Assembly: GCA_913047395.1 (NCBI GenBank)
Contig: CAJWUF010000008.1
Span: 1 to 36,837 of the forward strand
Length of the DNA stretch: 36,837 nt
Direction: 5' to 3'
DNA from: an uncultured cyanobacterium
GTDB lineage: Bacteria > Cyanobacteriota > Cyanobacteriia > PCC-6307 > Cyanobiaceae
In this document: one piece after another, positions 9,666 through 18,453 of the stretch
Layout: the number at the start of each line of letters is the position of its first letter
How positions within the stretch are numbered: position 1 is the first letter of the stretch
Notes under the pieces: model-generated
What the model saw: only the letters and a program-made list of their open reading frames with translations
Database searches by the model: none
Told to the model about the DNA's origin: nothing
Position numbers and translations under genes: made by a program

Positions 9666-9821
9666 ATGGACCGTCGTCACTGGTCTCTGCTAGCAGTAGC
9701 TGCTCTATTAATTGGCGTTCTCTCGTTGCTCTTCGTTGAAGTTGATGTGGGCTTGGAAGAATCTGTTAGCCCAAGCGCAAGCTCAGAAGCTAAGGCTGTA
9801 TCAACCGAATTGGGCGAATAA
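9666..9821 (+). CDS. Predicted 51-residue membrane or secreted peptide
   Basis: The ATG at 9666 opens MDRRHWSLLAVAALLIGVLS and the frame ends TAA at 9821. A positively charged start is followed by one hydrophobic helix (residues 7-24) and a polar, acidic, Ser/Ala-rich tail of about 25 residues. The topology would be an N-terminal anchor with the tail outside the cytoplasm. An AGGA at about 9650 is a plausible, slightly distant ribosome-binding site. A hairpin downstream (GCAAGC 9841-9846 with GCTTGC 9859-9864) could end the transcript. I recognise no family. The charge pattern favours a real small protein over a chance frame. Confidence 0.5.
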   Translation: MDRRHWSLLAVAALLIGVLSLLFVEVDVGLEESVSPSASSEAKAVSTELGE

Positions 9822-9978
9822 ACTAAGTTATTTCTTTACTGCAAGCCGTTGGCTACCAGCTTGCTATTAACAATTTGAGTCGTAAATGATGGTCTGAACA
9901 TGTTATCGCAATATTCGCTTTATCGATATGCTAGCAAGCATGACTTTCTCAAGATTAGTTATATTTTAGGAGTCAAGT

Positions 9979-10551
9979 ATGTTTTTGTACATGCCTCCCC
10001 TTCCGCCACCTGAGCGCTCTCAGTTGCTTGAGACCACAGCATCACTTGATGCGAGGAAGATTCGCTTTGAGATCAACCGTATCCAGCTGCCCATCGGTGT
10101 CCAGGGTCTTTTTGGTTTGATTCGCCATCCAGGTGCTTCTTTAGCAGTGCCTATTACTGACGATGGCCGGGTAGTGGTGCTTCGTCAGTACCGCTTTGCT
10201 GTAGCACGCAGAATCCTTGAATTTCCCGCTGGCACCCTTGAGGAGGGAGAAGACCCTCTAGGTTCTATGCAGAGGGAACTGGCTGAGGAGGCTGGCTATA
10301 GCGCTGCTCGCTGGGATCCCTTGGGAGAGATGTTGCCTTGCCCTGGTTATTCCGATGAGGTCATTCATCTTTTCTTGGCGCGCGAGCTAACTGCCCTGCT
10401 TGAGCGCCCTGCTGGTGATGAAGATGAGGATCTTGAGGTATTGCACATGACCCCAGTTGAGCTTGATCAGTGTTTAGCCAGCGGCGATGAAGCACTCGAT
10501 GGCAAGAGCATTACTGCTTGGTATCGAGCACGTCAGCTGCTTGGCCTTTGA
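9979..10551 (+). CDS. Nudix hydrolase, ADP-ribose pyrophosphatase-like
   Basis: This enzyme hydrolyses nucleoside diphosphates linked to another group; the closest subgroup is ADP-ribose/ADP-sugar pyrophosphatase (NudF-like). The Nudix box is perfect at residues 85-107: Gly, five residues, Glu, seven residues, REL-A-EE-A-GY. Around it are the expected strands VVVLRQYRFAVARRILEFPAGT and LGEMLPCPGYSDEVIHLFLAREL. It has 190 residues. A good ribosome-binding site (GGAG) lies just ahead of the ATG. It converges with the aminotransferase gene, with 6 bases between stops. The precise substrate cannot be told from sequence alone. Confidence 0.93.
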   Translation: MFLYMPPLPPPERSQLLETTASLDARKIRFEINRIQLPIGVQGLFGLIRHPGASLAVPITDDGRVVVLRQYRFAVARRILEFPAGTLEEGEDPLGSMQRELAEEAGYSAARWDPLGEMLPCPGYSDEVIHLFLARELTALLERPAGDEDEDLEVLHMTPVELDQCLASGDEALDGKSITAWYRARQLLGL

Positions 10552-10557
10552 ATGTCA

Positions 10558-11802
10558 TCACGCCATCCTGCTGTTTTCCGCAACTACACGCACTTGAGTT
10601 GTTGTTGTTTGAACCATCAGCTTTTGCAATGCAGAGATCACTTGCTGTTGCTGCTCCACGCTTAATTCTGGAAAGATCGGCAAACTCAGCACTTGACTGC
10701 AGAGTTGTTCTGTAATTGGCAGACTGCCGGGCCCTTTGCCGAGTGATTCGTAGGCCGGTTGTAGGTGTATTGGGATTGGGTAGTAAATGATCGTGTTGAT
10801 TCCCTGCTCCTGAAGGTTTTGTTTGAGCCAGTCGCGGCAATGACTGTTTGGCAGGCCATTGTTGTTATTGGTTGTTGCCTTCTCGCATCGCTCATTAGAG
10901 CTGGTTTGGCGGCTAGGGCAGCTGGTCACTCGCACCACAAATTGATTCCATCCATGCTGCATCTGTTCTGTCCTCAGTTGATCTGGTAGCTCGAGGCCAG
11001 GCAGGTTTGCCAGTAAATTGTGATAGTGCTTTGCGATGGTTTGGCGCTTCTCAATCCAGTAAGAAAGCTTTGGTAGCTTCACGTTGAGAACAGTGGCTTG
11101 CAGCGCATCTAGTCGGCTGTTGTAGCCCAGTTCTGTGTGCCAGTATCGGCGGGGCATGCCATGTACGGCGAGTTCACGCATGCGTTGAGCAAGTTTTGCG
11201 TCATGGGTGGTGACGGCTCCAGCATCACCAGCGGCACCAAGATTTTTTGTGGGGAAGAAGCTGAAGCAGCCCACATCGCCCCAACTGCCAACAGGGCGTC
11301 CATTCCAAGCAGCACCACTGGCTTGGGCACAATCTTCAATCACTTTCAGCCCATGCCTTAGGGCTATCTCCATCAGCTGATCCATATTCACGGGCCGGCC
11401 GAAAAGATGAACCGGCAGCAGGGCACGAGTGGCCGGGGTTATCGCTGCTTCTATTTGCTCAAGGTTGATTAGATAGCTGTCTGGCTCGACGTCTACAAAT
11501 ACAGGCGTTGCACCTACCGAACTGATTGCTTCTGCGGTTGCAAAAAAGCTGAATGAACAGCTGATTACTTCATCTCCTGCACCGATCCCTAGTGCTCTTA
11601 GAGCAAGGATCAGAGCATCGGTACCGCTGTTACAACCCACTGCATAGGGCACACCAACTTCTTTGGCAAAGGCGTTTTCAAAAGCCTGAATTTCGCCACC
11701 GCCGATGTACTGGCCACTTCGCAGTACTTGCAGAACTGCTGCATCAAGCTCAGGCCCCAGTTCGGCGAGCTGCTGCGAAAGGCTGAAAGGGGGCACCTGC
11801 AT
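10558..11802 (-). CDS. DegT/DnrJ/EryC1/StrS-family aminotransferase
   Basis: This PLP-dependent enzyme transfers an amino group to a nucleotide-bound keto-sugar, normally for surface polysaccharide or glycan synthesis. Visible family motifs are SGQYIGGGEIQAFE at the N-terminus, GCNSGTDALILALRALGIGAGDEVI for cofactor binding, PVHLFGRPVNMD, IEDCAQASGA, and the Schiff-base lysine in FFPTKNLGAAGDAG. From the ATG at 11802 it has 414 residues (a GTG at 11811 is possible), somewhat longer than the usual 365-390. The excess is a polar insert of about 25 residues near position 310, rich in Ser, Thr and Asn with an Asn run, between two otherwise conserved segments. The sugar substrate is unknown. The dehydrogenase and glycosyltransferase at 27-29 kb could belong to a related pathway. 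Confidence 0.92.
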   Translation of the reverse strand: MQVPPFSLSQQLAELGPELDAAVLQVLRSGQYIGGGEIQAFENAFAKEVGVPYAVGCNSGTDALILALRALGIGAGDEVISCSFSFFATAEAISSVGATPVFVDVEPDSYLINLEQIEAAITPATRALLPVHLFGRPVNMDQLMEIALRHGLKVIEDCAQASGAAWNGRPVGSWGDVGCFSFFPTKNLGAAGDAGAVTTHDAKLAQRMRELAVHGMPRRYWHTELGYNSRLDALQATVLNVKLPKLSYWIEKRQTIAKHYHNLLANLPGLELPDQLRTEQMQHGWNQFVVRVTSCPSRQTSSNERCEKATTNNNNGLPNSHCRDWLKQNLQEQGINTIIYYPIPIHLQPAYESLGKGPGSLPITEQLCSQVLSLPIFPELSVEQQQQVISALQKLMVQTTTTQVRVVAENSRMA

Positions 11803-11857
11803 GAAGGTCACATTAAGCCGAGCCGAAGACGTCTTAGCAGCTTGCTGAAGTGGCAGA

Positions 11858-12478
11858 TCAGCCGAACCAGGTTGGTTCTTGGCCTGGATGCCACTTGATG
11901 TTGCAGCCGATCGAGGCTTGCTGGTCTATGCACACCTCCTGGCCGTTTAATACGGCATCTAGAGCAGCGCGCAGGTCAGATCCTGTTACTGCAACATTGT
12001 TCCCGGGTCGGCTGTTGTCTAGTTGGCCGCGGTAACGCAGCTCTTGCTGTCCTTTTGGGGAGGGGGCAAATAGGAAGAAGTCTGGGGTGCAGGCTGCTTG
12101 TAGGGCTTTAGCAAGGCTTTGGTTTGGATCCAGCAGATAGGGGAATCGCCAGCTTTGCTGCTTTGCCTGAGCGGCGAGCTGTTCAGGACCGTCTTGGGGA
12201 TGAGTGATCAGGCTGTTGCTGGCGATAGCCAGTAGCTGCACGGAATCGCTGTAGTCCTGATCTAGGCGGGTAAGTTCTGCTTCAATGTGCTTAACGAAAG
12301 GGCAGTGGGCGCAGAGGACCATCAGCAGTAGGGGCTTGGTCGGCAGGGTGCTGCTACTGATCTTTTTTGGGGGGCTATGGCTGTCATCTATCCCGCGGTT
12401 CGTGCCGCTGACAACATCTAACTCAAATGAAGGCAAGGGTGTGCCAAGAGGCAGCATCGTGGAGGGCGTTAGAGCCAT
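11858..12478 (-). CDS. Thioredoxin-fold protein (AhpC/TSA- or TlpA-like)
   Basis: A 206-residue protein with a thioredoxin-like fold. The opening LPLGTPLPSFELDVVSG is typical of AhpC/TSA-type proteins. The redox motif is in MVLCAHCPFVKHIEAEL (CxxC with a following Pro), and CTPDFFLFAP carries the cis-proline region with an extra Cys. This pattern matches the subgroup of cyanobacterial proteins annotated as thioredoxin family or putative peroxiredoxin, with a probable role in thiol redox chemistry. The ATG at 12478 is preferred. The frame is open to 12559, but that stretch overlaps the divergent gene at 12512. There is no signal peptide, so it is probably cytoplasmic. Confidence 0.82.
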   Translation of the reverse strand: MALTPSTMLPLGTPLPSFELDVVSGTNRGIDDSHSPPKKISSSTLPTKPLLLMVLCAHCPFVKHIEAELTRLDQDYSDSVQLLAIASNSLITHPQDGPEQLAAQAKQQSWRFPYLLDPNQSLAKALQAACTPDFFLFAPSPKGQQELRYRGQLDNSRPGNNVAVTGSDLRAALDAVLNGQEVCIDQQASIGCNIKWHPGQEPTWFG

Positions 12479-12511
12479 GTTGGTAAAGCAGTCCTTCAAT
12501 GCTGGTTCAAG

Positions 12512-13075
12512 ATGGCTTCGCGTGGCGGTATCAACGCCTTGAAGCAAGCAAATGCACAACGCAAAAACTTCCAGCCAGTCTTTTTGCTCGTAGCTCTGAG
12601 TTGTTGTATGGCCTCTTGCTCAGGCCCCAGCTGGAGTGTGTATCCATTGCAGCGCAATCAACCTCATGATGGCCTTGCGGTGGTGAATCAGCCTGACGGC
12701 TATGGCCTGCACATATTTCTGGAAACGGATCTAAGTGATCCAGCGATCTGTACACCTCGCTGGCTGCCTGATCCTGCACGACTTTTTAACGGCAATGGCA
12801 CTGCTCCATTCAGCTCAGGCCTTGCCTCTCGTGAGGAATTTTTCGCGGTAGTGGCCCGTGGGGATGTGCACCGTGCCTTGAAACGGGAGCTAAAGGCTCT
12901 TTGTCGTCAGCGCTCTTCTACCGCTAGTTGGCAATGGCAGGAGCCCCCCCGCTCTGCTGAACAGGTGAAGCCCTTGAGGTTGCCTGCATTGGAGGAAGAA
13001 GATGTCCTAAGGGACCCAGAAATAGAGATGGAGCTTCAGGAGGAGTTGCTAAAGAACCATCAGCCCGAAAGTTGA
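12512..13075 (+). CDS. Conserved hypothetical protein, possible lipoprotein
   Basis: A 187-residue protein I do not recognise. Residues 1-20 are polar and basic, followed by a hydrophobic stretch (VFLLVALSCC) and then MASCSGPS, which resembles a lipobox cysteine, so export with lipid attachment is possible. The central part has VNQPDGYGLHIFLETDLSDPAICTPRWLPDPARLFNG, and the C-terminal 50 residues are charged and helical. A start at the internal ATG before ASCSG would remove the leader, so I keep the upstream ATG. It is divergent from the thioredoxin-fold gene by about 33 bases. It stands about 100 bases before fabI. Confidence 0.7.
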   Translation: MASRGGINALKQANAQRKNFQPVFLLVALSCCMASCSGPSWSVYPLQRNQPHDGLAVVNQPDGYGLHIFLETDLSDPAICTPRWLPDPARLFNGNGTAPFSSGLASREEFFAVVARGDVHRALKRELKALCRQRSSTASWQWQEPPRSAEQVKPLRLPALEEEDVLRDPEIEMELQEELLKNHQPES

Positions 13076-13172
13076 TTATTTGGAAATCTTGGCGACCCTT
13101 TTGGGCCATTTAGTGAAACTTGGCACCACATAGGAGAGAATCGCTGCCAATGTTCCTCAGTTTGTTGTTCTG

Positions 13173-13955
13173 ATGCTTCTCGATCTAAGCGGTAAGAAGA
13201 TTCTTGTTACAGGCATCGCCAACAACCGATCCATTGCTTGGGGCATCGCTCAGCAGTTAAAAGCCGCTGGTGCTGAGCTGGGAATTACCTATTTAGCTGA
13301 TGAAAGGGGCCGCTCGGAAACCAAGGTGCGTGAGCTCACAGCGCCTTTACATCCCAGTTTGTTTTTACCTTTAAATGTGCAGGACAGAGCTCAGACCGAG
13401 GAGGTTTTTGCTGTCATTGCCAAGCAATGGGGCCAGTTGGATGGTTTAGTCCATTGTCTTGCCTTTGCAGGCAAAGAAGAATTGGTGGGTGACTACAGCG
13501 CCACTTCGCCCGAGGGTTTTGCGCGCGCCCTAGAGATCAGTGCCTACTCGCTAGCGCCGCTTTGTCACTATGCCAAACCTTTGTTCAGTGAGGGTGCAGG
13601 CGTGGTGACCTTGACCTATCTCGGCGCTGATCGTGCTATCCCCAACTACAACGTTATGGGTGTGGCCAAGGCTGCCCTGGAGGCTTCAGTGCGTTACCTC
13701 TCAGCAGAACTAGGCCCGGATAAGCAGGTACGCGTTAATGCGATTAGTGCTGGACCAATTCGCACCTTGGCTAGTTCAGCTATCGGCGGCATTCTCGACA
13801 TGATTCACAATGTCGAAGAGAAGGCTCCCTTGCGTCGCACTGTGACCCAGATCGAAGTTGGTAATACGGCTGCGTTCTTGCTAAGTGACCTTTCTAGTGG
13901 TATCTCCGGTCAGACCCTTTACGTAGATGCTGGTTATTGCATTAACGGAATGTGA
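13173..13955 (+). CDS. fabI: Enoyl-[acyl-carrier-protein] reductase (NADH)
   Basis: FabI carries out the last reduction in each cycle of type II fatty-acid synthesis. It is an SDR-fold enzyme of 260 residues. The visible features are the nucleotide-binding start GKKILVTGIANNRSIAWGIA, ITYLADERGR, the LVHCLAFAG segment, and the catalytic Tyr159 and Lys166 in PNYNVMGVAKAALE (Tyr-x6-Lys). VNAISAGPIRTLASSAI is the substrate-loop region, and the C-terminus VDAGYCINGM is usual for the family. It is followed closely by hisB and the carotenoid oxygenase on the same strand. Confidence 0.97.
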   Translation: MLLDLSGKKILVTGIANNRSIAWGIAQQLKAAGAELGITYLADERGRSETKVRELTAPLHPSLFLPLNVQDRAQTEEVFAVIAKQWGQLDGLVHCLAFAGKEELVGDYSATSPEGFARALEISAYSLAPLCHYAKPLFSEGAGVVTLTYLGADRAIPNYNVMGVAKAALEASVRYLSAELGPDKQVRVNAISAGPIRTLASSAIGGILDMIHNVEEKAPLRRTVTQIEVGNTAAFLLSDLSSGISGQTLYVDAGYCINGM

Positions 13956-13982
13956 TTTGGCTGGCAGCATGATGTTATTTGG

Positions 13983-14609
13983 ATGGGCACCATGACGGCG
14001 CCAAGACTCGGAGATGTTCATCGCGTCACCGGTGAAACTGATGTGCGCGTTTGTTTAGGGCTTGATGGCTCTGGGCAGTGCAATGTGGCTACCGGGGTGC
14101 CCTTCCTCGATCACATGCTTCATCAGCTTTCCAGCCATGGCCTGCTGGATTTGGAGATCACCGCTAGTGGCGACACCCACATCGATGATCATCACACCAA
14201 TGAGGATGTTGGTATTGCTGTTGGTCAGGCCCTATCTCAGGCCCTTGGTGATCGGCGCGGTATTTACCGCTTCGGTCATTTTGTGGCACCACTCGATGAG
14301 GCGTTAGTTCAGGTTGCTCTTGATTGTTCTGGTCGGCCGCATCTCAGTTATGGCTTGCAGATTCCCTCTCAGCGAATTGGCAGCTACGACAGTGAGTTAG
14401 TCAAAGAGTTCTTTGTGGCAGTGGTTCATAACTGCGGTCTCACCCTGCATATTCGTCAGTTGGACGGCACTAATTCACACCACATCGTTGAGGCTTGCTT
14501 CAAGGCTTTTGCTCGAGCACTGCGCATGGCCACTGAATTAGATCCACGCAGAGCTGGTGCGGTTCCTAGTAGTAAGGGCGTGCTTGAGCAGGCTGGCGGA
14601 CAGAGCTGA
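13983..14609 (+). CDS. hisB: Imidazoleglycerol-phosphate dehydratase
   Basis: HisB removes water from imidazoleglycerol phosphate in histidine synthesis. The metal-binding histidine motifs are all present: [24 protein letters not shown], and [18 protein letters not shown] near the end. It has 208 residues, the length of the single-function enzyme without the phosphatase domain found in enterobacteria. Either the ATG at 13983 or the one at 13992 could be the start; [16 protein letters not shown] from the latter is the more usual beginning. It lies 27 bases after fabI, and the next gene's ATG follows its stop directly. Confidence 0.97.
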   Translation: MGTMTAPRLGDVHRVTGETDVRVCLGLDGSGQCNVATGVPFLDHMLHQLSSHGLLDLEITASGDTHIDDHHTNEDVGIAVGQALSQALGDRRGIYRFGHFVAPLDEALVQVALDCSGRPHLSYGLQIPSQRIGSYDSELVKEFFVAVVHNCGLTLHIRQLDGTNSHHIVEACFKAFARALRMATELDPRRAGAVPSSKGVLEQAGGQS

Positions 14610-16199
14610 ATGCTTTGGGAGTGGGGATTTCCTCGCTCGCGGCTGCAAGCCCTTTTGCGTAAGGATTGGTCAAAGTCGAGCAGCCTTGCAGTGAGCACAG
14701 TTAGCGGTAGCCCTTCAACCGTGTCCGCGGCGTCATTAGATGTACCCGGCGGGTTTGATCGGAATGATTGGGCAAGCGGTTATTTCAACGTTGAGCAAGA
14801 GCTCAATGCAGTTGCTTTACGGCCTCTGAGAGGGCAACTCCCAGCTGAGCTATGTGGCACCCTTTATCGCAATGGTCCAGCTCGCTTTGAGCGAGGTGGT
14901 CAAAGTTTGCACCATCCTTTTGATGGTGACGGCATGATCACTGCCCTGCATTTCAGCAGTGGCGAGGTGTTGCTGAGTAATCGCTTTGTACGAACAGAAG
15001 GCTGGCAGGAGGAGGAGGCTGCTGGTCGTTATCTCTATCGGGGTGTATTTGGTACGCAAAAGCCTGGTGGTGTGTTGGCAAATATTTTTGATGTGCGTTT
15101 TAAGAACATTGCCAATACTCACGTCGTGCAACTTGGCGATCAGTTGTTGGCTCTTTGGGAGGCGGCAGGTCCTCATGCACTTGATCCTGTAAGCCTTGAA
15201 ACCCATGGGCTCTCAAGCCTTGACGGGGTGCTAAAACCCGGTGAGGCATTCAGCGCTCATCCCCGTTTCGATCCGGGCCATCACGGCGAACCATGCATGG
15301 TCACGTTTGGGGTCAAGACTGGGCCGACTAGCAAGATCCGATTGATGGAGTTTGCTACGCAGGGACCGGATGCTGGCCGCCTAATCAGTGATCGCAGCGA
15401 TAGTTTCAGCGGCTTTGCTTTTTTGCATGATTTCGCCATCACTCCAAACTGGGCGGTGTTTTTGCAGAACGCCATTGACTTCAAGCCGTTGCCTTTTTTG
15501 CTTGGTCAAAAGGGTGCTGCCCAGTGCTTAACGTCGAAACCAGGAGCGCGGGCAAAGTTCTGGCTTATTCCTCGCAATAGTGGGGCGTTCGCTGGGCAGT
15601 CGCCACGCATTCTTGATGCTCCAGATGGCTTTGTGTTTCACCACCTAAATGCTTGGGAAGAGGGGGATGAGGTGGTGGTGGAGAGCATTTACTACAGGGA
15701 TTACCCCTCGATTGAGCCTGATCAGGATTTCCTCTCGATGGATTTCGATCTGATCCCCGAGGGCCAGTTGACGCGATGCCGCATCAATCTGTTAGGAAAA
15801 GGCATCGAAACTAATCGCTTTGGCGATCGATGTTGTGAATTTGCGATGGTCAATCCACGCCGTCAAGGATTACCTTCTCGTTATGCATGGATGGCTGTGG
15901 CCGAGCGTGAGACTGGCTATGCACCTCTTCAGGGAATAAAGAAGCTTGATTTGATTAATGGTGATCAATGTCTGTGGAGTGCGGCGCCGCGAGGATTTGT
16001 CGGCGAGCCATTGATGGCGCCTCGCCCTGGTAGTGAGGCTGAGGATGATGGCTGGGTGCTAGTTCAGGCCTGGAATGGCGCCAGTTGTGCCACCGAGCTG
16101 GTGATTCTTAACGCCCACGATTTAAGCGAGCAGGCCGTGTTGGAGATGCCCACACCTATTCCATATGGATTGCACGCTAGTTGGGTTGCTGCTGATTGA
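14610..16199 (+). CDS. Carotenoid oxygenase (apocarotenoid/carotenoid cleavage dioxygenase)
   Basis: This is a non-heme iron enzyme that cleaves carotenoids or apocarotenoids, of the RPE65/ACO family. The four iron-binding histidines are apparent in SAHPRFD, FLHDFAIT, FHHLNAWEEGD and YGLHASW. The family opening is also present: LRGQLPAELCGTLYRNGPARFERGG with HPFDGDGMI. It has 529 residues from the ATG that abuts the hisB stop. The first 40 or so are Ser-rich and unlike the family, so an in-frame GTG at 14691 could be the real start. It is translationally close to hisB, but no biochemical link is obvious. The products could be retinal-like or other apocarotenoids; the sequence does not decide. 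Confidence 0.93.
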   Translation: MLWEWGFPRSRLQALLRKDWSKSSSLAVSTVSGSPSTVSAASLDVPGGFDRNDWASGYFNVEQELNAVALRPLRGQLPAELCGTLYRNGPARFERGGQSLHHPFDGDGMITALHFSSGEVLLSNRFVRTEGWQEEEAAGRYLYRGVFGTQKPGGVLANIFDVRFKNIANTHVVQLGDQLLALWEAAGPHALDPVSLETHGLSSLDGVLKPGEAFSAHPRFDPGHHGEPCMVTFGVKTGPTSKIRLMEFATQGPDAGRLISDRSDSFSGFAFLHDFAITPNWAVFLQNAIDFKPLPFLLGQKGAAQCLTSKPGARAKFWLIPRNSGAFAGQSPRILDAPDGFVFHHLNAWEEGDEVVVESIYYRDYPSIEPDQDFLSMDFDLIPEGQLTRCRINLLGKGIETNRFGDRCCEFAMVNPRRQGLPSRYAWMAVAERETGYAPLQGIKKLDLINGDQCLWSAAPRGFVGEPLMAPRPGSEAEDDGWVLVQAWNGASCATELVILNAHDLSEQAVLEMPTPIPYGLHASWVAAD

Positions 16200-16469
16200 T
16201 TTATTTAACCGAGTTCTTTGTCGAGAAAACCATTTCGCTTACTTATCTAGCCTAACAAGTAGTTTTAAATATATCGAAACTTATTTGTTGATTATTGGTA
16301 AGAACCCAGCAGCCTTTGATTTTGACATCACCAAGGTCAAAGATGTTGCCTTTACCCTTTAGCTGACCTCCAGTCATGTTTGTTAATGAATTAGTGGTCT
16401 CTATATGCAATCTATTAATACCCTGATGACCTCAGGCAGTTATATCTAAATAAGTAATTCCTGTTTTCG

Positions 16470-17186
16470 ATGATTTCAACTGCGATGCGTGCATTGTGCT
16501 CTCCCTTGATGCTGGGTTGGCTTGTTGGAACTAGTGGATTGATGGGTTTGGCCAGTTTGCCTGCTCATGCTGGTGAGCTTCGATGTGATGGCACTTTGCT
16601 GCAGCTGAGTGTCCAGGAAAGTGGAGAGATGCGTTCAGATCGCTTTCGCTTCTCTCTTCAAGTGGAGGCCGAGGCTGGAACACCATCGTCAGCGATGGAT
16701 CAGCTCAATGAACGGTTGGCAACAGTTCGCACTCGCTTGAAGCCTCTGAGCCTTGGCGAGCTGATCATTCCTGCTCCACGCAGCTACTCCACTGGCGGCT
16801 CTGGCGGTAAACCTCGCCTGCAGCGTGCCACTACAAGCGTAAGTGGTGAGGTTGGGCGATCTAATTACGATGCTTTGATTCAGGCAGCAGGTCGTCTTCC
16901 GGGTGTTGAGCTCCGCGGTATGACCTCTCGCCCCGAGAAAGGGGGCAAAAAGCAGCTTGAAGATGAGTTGTTGCGGCGGGCTCTCCAGCAAGGCAAGCAT
17001 CAGGCTGAAAACACCTCCGATGCTCTTGGTCTCAAGCAGGTGCGCTTAATGCGCATAGATAAGCGTGGCGATAGGGCGCATTACCCGTCGGTGACTTATC
17101 GAGCGGCATCTCAAAAATTCGACCCCGGTGAGGCCCCGAAGCCGCGCCAATCGATCACATTGAATCTTGACTACTGCTTGTCTTGA
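16470..17186 (+). CDS. SIMPL-domain (DUF541) exported protein
   Basis: A 238-residue secreted or periplasmic protein. The signal peptide is clear: a short basic start, the hydrophobic core LMLGWLVGTSGLMGLASL, and a cleavage site after PAHA. The rest fits the SIMPL/DUF541 fold: alternating strands, the run LNERLATVRTRLKPLSL, and the typical C-terminal part DALGLKQVRLMRID...YPSVTYRAAS. The domain's function is poorly known; members occur at the outer membrane or periplasm. A Gly/Ser linker sits near residue 110. A 270-base AT-rich spacer precedes it, in which I see no gene. Confidence 0.82.
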   Translation: MISTAMRALCSPLMLGWLVGTSGLMGLASLPAHAGELRCDGTLLQLSVQESGEMRSDRFRFSLQVEAEAGTPSSAMDQLNERLATVRTRLKPLSLGELIIPAPRSYSTGGSGGKPRLQRATTSVSGEVGRSNYDALIQAAGRLPGVELRGMTSRPEKGGKKQLEDELLRRALQQGKHQAENTSDALGLKQVRLMRIDKRGDRAHYPSVTYRAASQKFDPGEAPKPRQSITLNLDYCLS

Positions 17187-17204
17187 GGTCAAAGCTATTG
17201 ACTG

Positions 17205-17230
17205 AGAACACATTCCTCTCGATGTGTTCT
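17205..17230 (+). promoter_or_regulatory. Perfect 9-bp inverted repeat before the MFS gene
   Basis: AGAACACAT (17205-17213) and ATGTGTTCT (17222-17230) form a perfect 9-bp stem with an 8-base loop, starting 19 bases after the SIMPL-gene stop. It could end that gene's transcript, although only TTGTCTTG follows and there is no true T-run. It could also be a dyad operator for the transporter. It covers the GTG at 17224, which argues that the transporter starts at the ATG at 17239. Confidence 0.5.
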
Positions 17231-17238
17231 TTGTCTTG

Positions 17239-18453
17239 ATGCGCGATCGCTTGCTTTGGTGTTTCAGTCTGCTGTTTGTGGCCTGGATGGTTTGGTCTGA
17301 AACCAGCTTTCAATATTTCGATCATTCGCTCGCTAAAGAGCTTGGCCTCTCCTCTGCTGATGTTGCCGTTGTGGGGGGAGCTTTTCTTCTCCCCTATGGC
17401 CTAGTACAGATTCCTGTTGGTTGGCTGTTGGATCGCGGTCGGGCCGAGCGTTGGTTGTTGCTTGGGGCCATTGCTGCTACAGCACTAACCCTCGCCTTTG
17501 GGCGAGCAGAGAACCTGGATGAATTGATCATTAGCCGAGCTGGCATGGGCCTGGCTTGTGCTGTGGCATTCCCAGCTTCTGGGCTTCTCGCTAAGCGCAC
17601 CTTGCCAGAGAAACGTTTTGCCTTAGCAATGGGTGCTACTGACAGCCTGCTTGGTTTTGGCGCCGCTTTGGCTGCCTTGATGCCGGTGTTGATCCAATTT
17701 GGATCCTGGCGACAGCTTGTGATTTTGCAGATTATGGTGCTGGCTTTTTTGGTGGTTGCACCGTTAGTTGTTCTGGTCGTTGCATCTTTGCTGCCGCATC
17801 ATGGGAAGACCAAGCCATCGATCTACCAGCCCAAAGTTATTGAACATTCAGCTCGCTGGAGTGCTGATGCCCTTATGCGGGTTTTCCATGCCGCTTTGAT
17901 TTATGCCTGGGGTGCTGGAATTCTTTTTGGTCTTGGTCAATATGGCTTGCTTTCTGAGCTCGAGGGCTGGAGTGGGTCGCTCAAGATCGGCGTGGGCATG
18001 GCCCTCTCCCTTGGTACTTCAGTAGGAATGCTTGGAGCAGGTGGACTCGGCAGCCAAGATTCCAGGCGTGCTCACATCCTGATGGCGGGCAGCTGCAGCG
18101 CTGCTATTGCTCTGCTTGTTCTAGTAGGGACCAATCCTCAATCAGTCATCGTTTTGATGCTGGCTGGGACCTTGTTAGGGCTTGGCCTTGGCACAAGCGT
18201 ATTGGCTTTCCCTCTTGCAGAAGCTGCAGCACCACCAGCGCAAACTGCCCTTGTAGTGGCATTTGTGAATACCGCGGGCACGTTGATGGGAGCTTTGATG
18301 ACCATGCTTTCAGGGGTATTGCTTCAGGTATCGAGTCCGGGTAGTACCAGCTTGGTGCTACTCACCTACGGCAGCCTTGCTTTGTTGGGGATCCTGTTGG
18401 CTGCACTTCTGCTGATGAAAAACAACAAAGGATCTGCACAATCTTCAAGTTGA
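17239..18453 (+). CDS. Major facilitator superfamily transporter
   Basis: An integral membrane carrier of about 404 residues with about 12 hydrophobic helices. The MFS loop 2-3 motif is present as GWLLDRGRAERWLLLGA. The next segment, ISRAGMGLACAVAFPASGLLAKR, resembles the motif B/C region. The second half is rich in Gly/Leu/Ala helices, and the tail is short, polar and cytoplasmic. The frame also opens at GTG 17224, but that codon lies inside the 9-bp inverted repeat, so the ATG at 17239 is preferred. The substrate cannot be inferred from the sequence or the neighbours. Confidence 0.9.
   Translation: MRDRLLWCFSLLFVAWMVWSETSFQYFDHSLAKELGLSSADVAVVGGAFLLPYGLVQIPVGWLLDRGRAERWLLLGAIAATALTLAFGRAENLDELIISRAGMGLACAVAFPASGLLAKRTLPEKRFALAMGATDSLLGFGAALAALMPVLIQFGSWRQLVILQIMVLAFLVVAPLVVLVVASLLPHHGKTKPSIYQPKVIEHSARWSADALMRVFHAALIYAWGAGILFGLGQYGLLSELEGWSGSLKIGVGMALSLGTSVGMLGAGGLGSQDSRRAHILMAGSCSAAIALLVLVGTNPQSVIVLMLAGTLLGLGLGTSVLAFPLAEAAAPPAQTALVVAFVNTAGTLMGALMTMLSGVLLQVSSPGSTSLVLLTYGSLALLGILLAALLLMKNNKGSAQSSS

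Noticed and set aside
16200-16469. 270-base AT-rich spacer between the carotenoid oxygenase and the SIMPL gene
   Set aside because: No ORF with a credible start, no tRNA-like fold and no strong hairpin could be supported.
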